From positions 1 through 21,433 of the IMG/VR virus record IMGVR_UViG_3300044641_002726: a stretch of DNA of 21,433 nt. One strand, given 5' to 3'. Shown piece after piece: positions 18,965 through 21,433 of this stretch (its first letter is position 1; every line of letters begins with the position of its first letter). Both the position numbers and the translations under genes were made by a program. This stretch comes from a virus. The notes below the pieces were generated by a model. The model did no database searches. It was not told the DNA's origin and was given only the letters and a program-made list of their open reading frames with translations.

Positions 18965-19223
18965 AGCCATGAAGACCGCGCTGAATGCGTGGGATGCGTA
19001 CAACAACGCATCGGATAGTCAAGAAGATGCGAAAGCATACGCATCAATGGTCGTTGCTTTTGGCAAATTACGCGCCGCCATCGCAGAGGCTGAGAAGCAA
19101 CCAGCACAGCGCCAGTGGGTCGGGCTGACGGAGAAAGACTTCTCGGCGATTAACCAATCCTGCCTGACAAAACTTCAGGCTGCGACAAGCGCCGAGTCAA
19201 TCCTTAAGGAGAAGAACACATGA
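18945..19223 (+). CDS. Hypothetical early protein (92 aa)
   Basis: This 92-residue protein begins MSQHPIEAMKTALNAWDAYN, with AAGGA before the ATG. The N-terminal two thirds are helical (SQEDAKAYASMVVAFGKLRAAIAEAEKQ). This is a layout I know from many phage early proteins in which an 'EALE..(A)I.ALR.AI.EAEKQ' helix pair is followed by a short W-(V/M)-GLT-type segment, here QWVGLTEKDFSAINQ. Such proteins have no agreed function. The stop overlaps the next start as ATGA. Confidence 0.75.
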   Translation: MSQHPIEAMKTALNAWDAYNNASDSQEDAKAYASMVVAFGKLRAAIAEAEKQPAQRQWVGLTEKDFSAINQSCLTKLQAATSAESILKEKNT

Positions 19224-19429
19224 GCAACGAATACGCCTTCCCACACACCATCGAGCATCTGCACCAGCCGGTGACGGCGGGCATGACCCTGCGCGATTAC
19301 TTTGCTGCAAGGGTGATGCAGGGGTTGTTAGCCACTGACATCGACTGCGGCCCGAAGTATGCCCAGATCATTGCTGACAACGCATACGGACTGGCCGACG
19401 CCATGCTCAAGGCAAGGGGGCAAGCATGA
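19220..19429 (+). CDS. Conserved small phage protein with GMTLRDYFAA motif (69 aa)
   Basis: This protein begins MSNEYAFPHTIEHLHQPVTA and carries GMTLRDYFAARVMQGLL, then QIIADNAYGLADAMLKARGQ. The combination GMTLRDYFA-A-(A)-MQG followed by A-AY-(L/F)ADAML is one I recognise from a very widespread small protein of phages of Proteobacteria. The function is unknown. It is translationally coupled on both sides by ATGA overlaps. Confidence 0.8.
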   Translation: MSNEYAFPHTIEHLHQPVTAGMTLRDYFAARVMQGLLATDIDCGPKYAQIIADNAYGLADAMLKARGQA

Positions 19430-19626
19430 GCTGGAGACTTATTGGTTTCCCATCCGAGGCTGGCAATTTTGTACAACACATTGTGCCGGTAGCCGATCTA
19501 CGCGAACACGAGCTGCTGCCAAGCTGCTGGTGTAACCCAGAAATTGACCCTGTTGATTTTCTTGCCATCCATAACAGCGCAGATAACCGCGAGGCATTTG
19601 AGCGCGGAGAAAGGAAACCATCATGA
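19426..19626 (+). CDS. Conserved small phage protein with CWCNP motif (66 aa)
   Basis: This protein begins MSWRLIGFPSEAGNFVQHIV. It carries VPVADLREHELLPSCWCNPE, then FLAIHNSADNREAFERGERK. The pattern H-(I/V)-xP-xxDLREHE....CWCxP......HxSxDxRE is one I know from small proteins of phages and prophages, especially in Burkholderia and relatives. The CxC pair and the His residues might bind zinc. The role is unknown. It overlaps both neighbours by ATGA. Confidence 0.8.
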   Translation: MSWRLIGFPSEAGNFVQHIVPVADLREHELLPSCWCNPEIDPVDFLAIHNSADNREAFERGERKPS

Positions 19627-19877
19627 GCGGAGATCACAACATGCACCAGAAACTTTCAACAGCCGACTACCACGCTTGGCTGGACAGCCCATTGACCAAA
19701 GCCCTCAAGCAGTCGCACCAGACTGAGATAGATGCAATTGTGAAAGACTCTGACCGAGCGTTTGACCTGCTGCGCCGCGCAGAGACAGAGATGCGCTACG
19801 CAGGATGGAACAAGTACGAGACAGACAACAGCGCCCGCAACGGCGTGTACGAGCAGATCGTGGGGTTTTTGAAATGA
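19623..19877 (+). CDS. Hypothetical early protein (84 aa)
   Basis: This 84-residue, mainly helical protein begins MSGDHNMHQKLSTADYHAWL. The first ATG overlaps the previous stop (ATGA); the ATG at 19641 is an alternative. The middle (QSHQTEIDAIVKDSDRAFDL LRRAETEMRYAGW) is one long charged helix. The end YEQIVGFLK overlaps the next ATG. No family is recognised. Confidence 0.65.
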   Translation: MSGDHNMHQKLSTADYHAWLDSPLTKALKQSHQTEIDAIVKDSDRAFDLLRRAETEMRYAGWNKYETDNSARNGVYEQIVGFLK

Positions 19878-20059
19878 AAGAAGACATCATCCGTATGGCG
19901 CGGGAGGCTGGCTACGGTGACGCAATGGCTGGCCTGCACGCGCCTGCCCTTGAACGCTTCGCCGCCATCGTCGCTGCACGCTGCGCCGAGATCGCTGACA
20001 AGGCCGAGCCGTACCGAGCAGCCGATCTCATCCGCAAGGCGTTCGGGGTGGACAAATGA
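19874..20059 (+). CDS. Hypothetical early protein (61 aa)
   Basis: This 61-residue helical protein begins MKEDIIRMAREAGYGDAMAG and continues LHAPALERFAAIVAARCAEI, ending LIRKAFGVDK. The 'I-(I/R)-xMAREAG......LERFAALVAA...' pattern is common in small phage proteins next to nucleases and helicases, without known function. I chose the ATG at 19874 because it overlaps the previous stop as ATGA. A frame opening at 19805 lies inside the previous gene. The stop overlaps the VRR-NUC start. Confidence 0.75.
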   Translation: MKEDIIRMAREAGYGDAMAGLHAPALERFAAIVAARCAEIADKAEPYRAADLIRKAFGVDK

Positions 20060-20340
20060 GAGAGTCAACGATCGAAACCTACTTCTGTAAGCAGGTTGGC
20101 TTGCGGCTAAACGCGCCAGCGTTCAAGTTCGTCAGCCCCTCAAATCGAGGCGTGTCCGACCGCATCGTCTGCCTGCCTGACGGCAGCACATGGTTCGTCG
20201 AACTCAAGGCGCCAAGTGGTCGGCTCTCGCCGCTGCAACGGCACTTTCAGTCGGAGATGGCGCGGCTGAACCAGAACTACGCCTGCCTATGGAGCAAAGA
20301 GCATGTTGATGAGTGGATCAAGGAGCGCAAGTGCAACTAA
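20056..20340 (+). CDS. VRR-NUC domain nuclease
   Basis: This is a 94-residue, stand-alone VRR-NUC protein, the PD-(D/E)XK-type fold that cuts branched or flapped DNA and is frequent in phages. The core is visible: an N-terminal acid (E7), SNRGVSDRIV with D35, and WFVELKAP with E49 and K51, followed by GRLSPLQRHF (Q61), all at normal spacing. The length is typical of the phage single-domain form. It is coupled upstream by ATGA and overlaps the helicase gene by 10 bases. Together they probably process forks or recombination intermediates. Confidence 0.9.
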   Translation: MRESTIETYFCKQVGLRLNAPAFKFVSPSNRGVSDRIVCLPDGSTWFVELKAPSGRLSPLQRHFQSEMARLNQNYACLWSKEHVDEWIKERKCN

Positions 20341-21433
20341 GACCCTACCAAGAGCAGGCGGCCGACTTCCTGTACGAGCACGACCGCGCCATGATCCTCG
20401 CGCCGGTCGGCGCAGGCAAGACGGCGATCACGCTGACGGCCATCAGCGACATGATCTTCGACAACATCGCGACCAAGTGGCTCGTCATCGCGCCGCTGCG
20501 CGTCGCCACCAGCGTCTGGCCGCAGGAGCGGGCTAAGTGGGCTGAGTACCACACCCTAGCCGTGGCCGTGGGCACGCCAGCGCAGCGTAAGGCCGCACTC
20601 GACAGCGACGCCAACATCATCGTCACCAACTACGACAACCTCCAGTGGCTGGCCGGGCAAGACCTGAGCACCTTCGACGGCGTGGTGTTCGACGAGTTGA
20701 CGCGCCTGAAGAACCCATCGGGTGCCAGGTTCAAGGCGCTCGCCAAGGTGCTCGACTGCCCGATCCGCTGGGGGCTGACCGGCAGCTTTACCAGCAACGG
20801 GCTGGAGGACGTCTTCGGTCAGTGCAAGATCATCGACCAGAAGCTGCTCGGGCGCAGCAAGGGCGCGTTCCAGCAGCAGTACTTTTACCTCGTCAACCGC
20901 GAGTACGGCGACTGGCAGCCGCGCCAAGGCGCGCTGGAGCAGGTGATGGAGCGCATCAAGCCGGCCACGTTCGTGCTGGAGCCGGGCGAGTACAAGGACA
21001 AGCTGCCGCCGCTGCACACGGTCGAGGTGCGGATCGACCTGCCCGACCGCAAGCCCTACGAAGACATGAAGAAGGACTTCATCGTGCAGTTCCCCGACGC
21101 GCAGGCAATCGCCCAGAACGCGGCGGCGGTGACGCAGAAGCTTTCGCAGATGGCCGCCGGGTTCGTCTACACGCCAGAGCCGGTTTGGTTCAGCAGCCAC
21201 AAGTTCGACCGGCTTGAAGAACTGCTGGCCGAGAACCAGCAGGCCAACACGATCGTCTTCTACAACTTCATCGAAGAACTCAATGAACTCCAGCGACGCT
21301 TTCCTTACGCCCGAACGGTTGACAGCATTGATGACTGGAACGCCGGACGAGTACGCCTGCTATGTCTACACCCCAAGTCCGCCGGACACGGGCTTAACCT
21401 CCAGCACGGCGGCCACCACCTCGTCTGGCTCAG
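20331..21433 (+). CDS. SNF2-type DEAD-like helicase, cut by window end
   Basis: The gene starts with GTG at 20331 (GGAG five bases upstream, inside the VRR-NUC gene) and is open to the window end, giving 367 codons. The product starts (V/M)QLRPYQEQAADFLYE, the Q-like entry of SNF2 proteins. Motif I is APVGAGKT (K30), motif II VVFDELTR (D121, E122), and motif III GLTGSF near residue 150. The second half ends with SAGHGLNLQHGGHHLVWLS, matching motifs V and start of VI, so only the last ~80-100 residues seem to be missing. It is an ATP-driven DNA translocase that probably remodels replication or recombination intermediates. Confidence 0.92.
   Translation, partial: MQLRPYQEQAADFLYEHDRAMILAPVGAGKTAITLTAISDMIFDNIATKWLVIAPLRVATSVWPQERAKWAEYHTLAVAVGTPAQRKAALDSDANIIVTNYDNLQWLAGQDLSTFDGVVFDELTRLKNPSGARFKALAKVLDCPIRWGLTGSFTSNGLEDVFGQCKIIDQKLLGRSKGAFQQQYFYLVNREYGDWQPRQGALEQVMERIKPATFVLEPGEYKDKLPPLHTVEVRIDLPDRKPYEDMKKDFIVQFPDAQAIAQNAAAVTQKLSQMAAGFVYTPEPVWFSSHKFDRLEELLAENQQANTIVFYNFIEELNELQRRFPYARTVDSIDDWNAGRVRLLCLHPKSAGHGLNLQHGGHHLVWL

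Noticed and set aside
20556-21200. Minus-strand frame of 214 codons opposite the SNF2 helicase
   Set aside because: It is antisense to clear helicase motifs and typical of GC-rich shadows.

Overview
The window is one continuous piece of a tailed double-stranded DNA bacteriophage genome (Caudoviricetes). The evidence is a terminase large subunit, a P22-type portal protein of about 727 residues, a tailspike-type beta-helix protein, and a phage replication set: family A DNA polymerase, primase-helicase, a PD-(D/E)XK/Fe-S nuclease, a VRR-NUC nuclease and an SNF2-type helicase. The portal size and the short tail-fibre/tailspike genes suggest a podovirus-like virion. Most of the sequence is GC-rich. 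The host is probably a GC-rich Gram-negative bacterium, possibly a betaproteobacterium, but that is inference. No integrase, repressor, lysis cassette, tRNA or CRISPR array is visible here. The major capsid protein must lie outside the window.

Four transcription blocks alternate in direction. Block 1 (leftward, 8738 to 1) is morphogenesis: small terminase candidate, a 23-residue membrane microprotein, large terminase, four short basic proteins, portal, a ferritin/Dps-like protein, three or four small virion-associated proteins, two fibre-like proteins, an AT-rich tailspike, and a cut gene at the left edge. Neighbouring genes are mostly joined by ATGA or TAATG overlaps. Block 2 (rightward, 9367 to 12134) holds ten genes of 42 to 109 residues plus one 20-residue ORF, mostly unrecognised, ending in a strong intrinsic terminator. 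Block 3 (leftward, 18572 to 12192) is replication: nuclease, candidate DNA-binding protein, small coiled-coil protein, polymerase, primase-helicase. Block 4 (rightward, 18681 to the end) has seven short early-type genes, then VRR-NUC and the SNF2 helicase, which is cut by the window edge.

Blocks 1 and 2 diverge from a 628-base non-coding region (8739-9366). It contains a periodic array of GGGTCA motifs, a 19-bp inverted repeat, a four-tract G-run, an AT-rich stretch and a promoter covered by a perfect palindrome. This is the best candidate for an origin and control region. Blocks 3 and 4 diverge from a compact pair of opposed promoters at 18601-18650.

The points most worth following up are the origin-like region, the membrane microproteins, the Dps-like gene in the structural operon, the leucine at the lifestyle-associated position of the polymerase, and the set of unrecognised small early genes, which are a plausible place for host-takeover or anti-defence functions.
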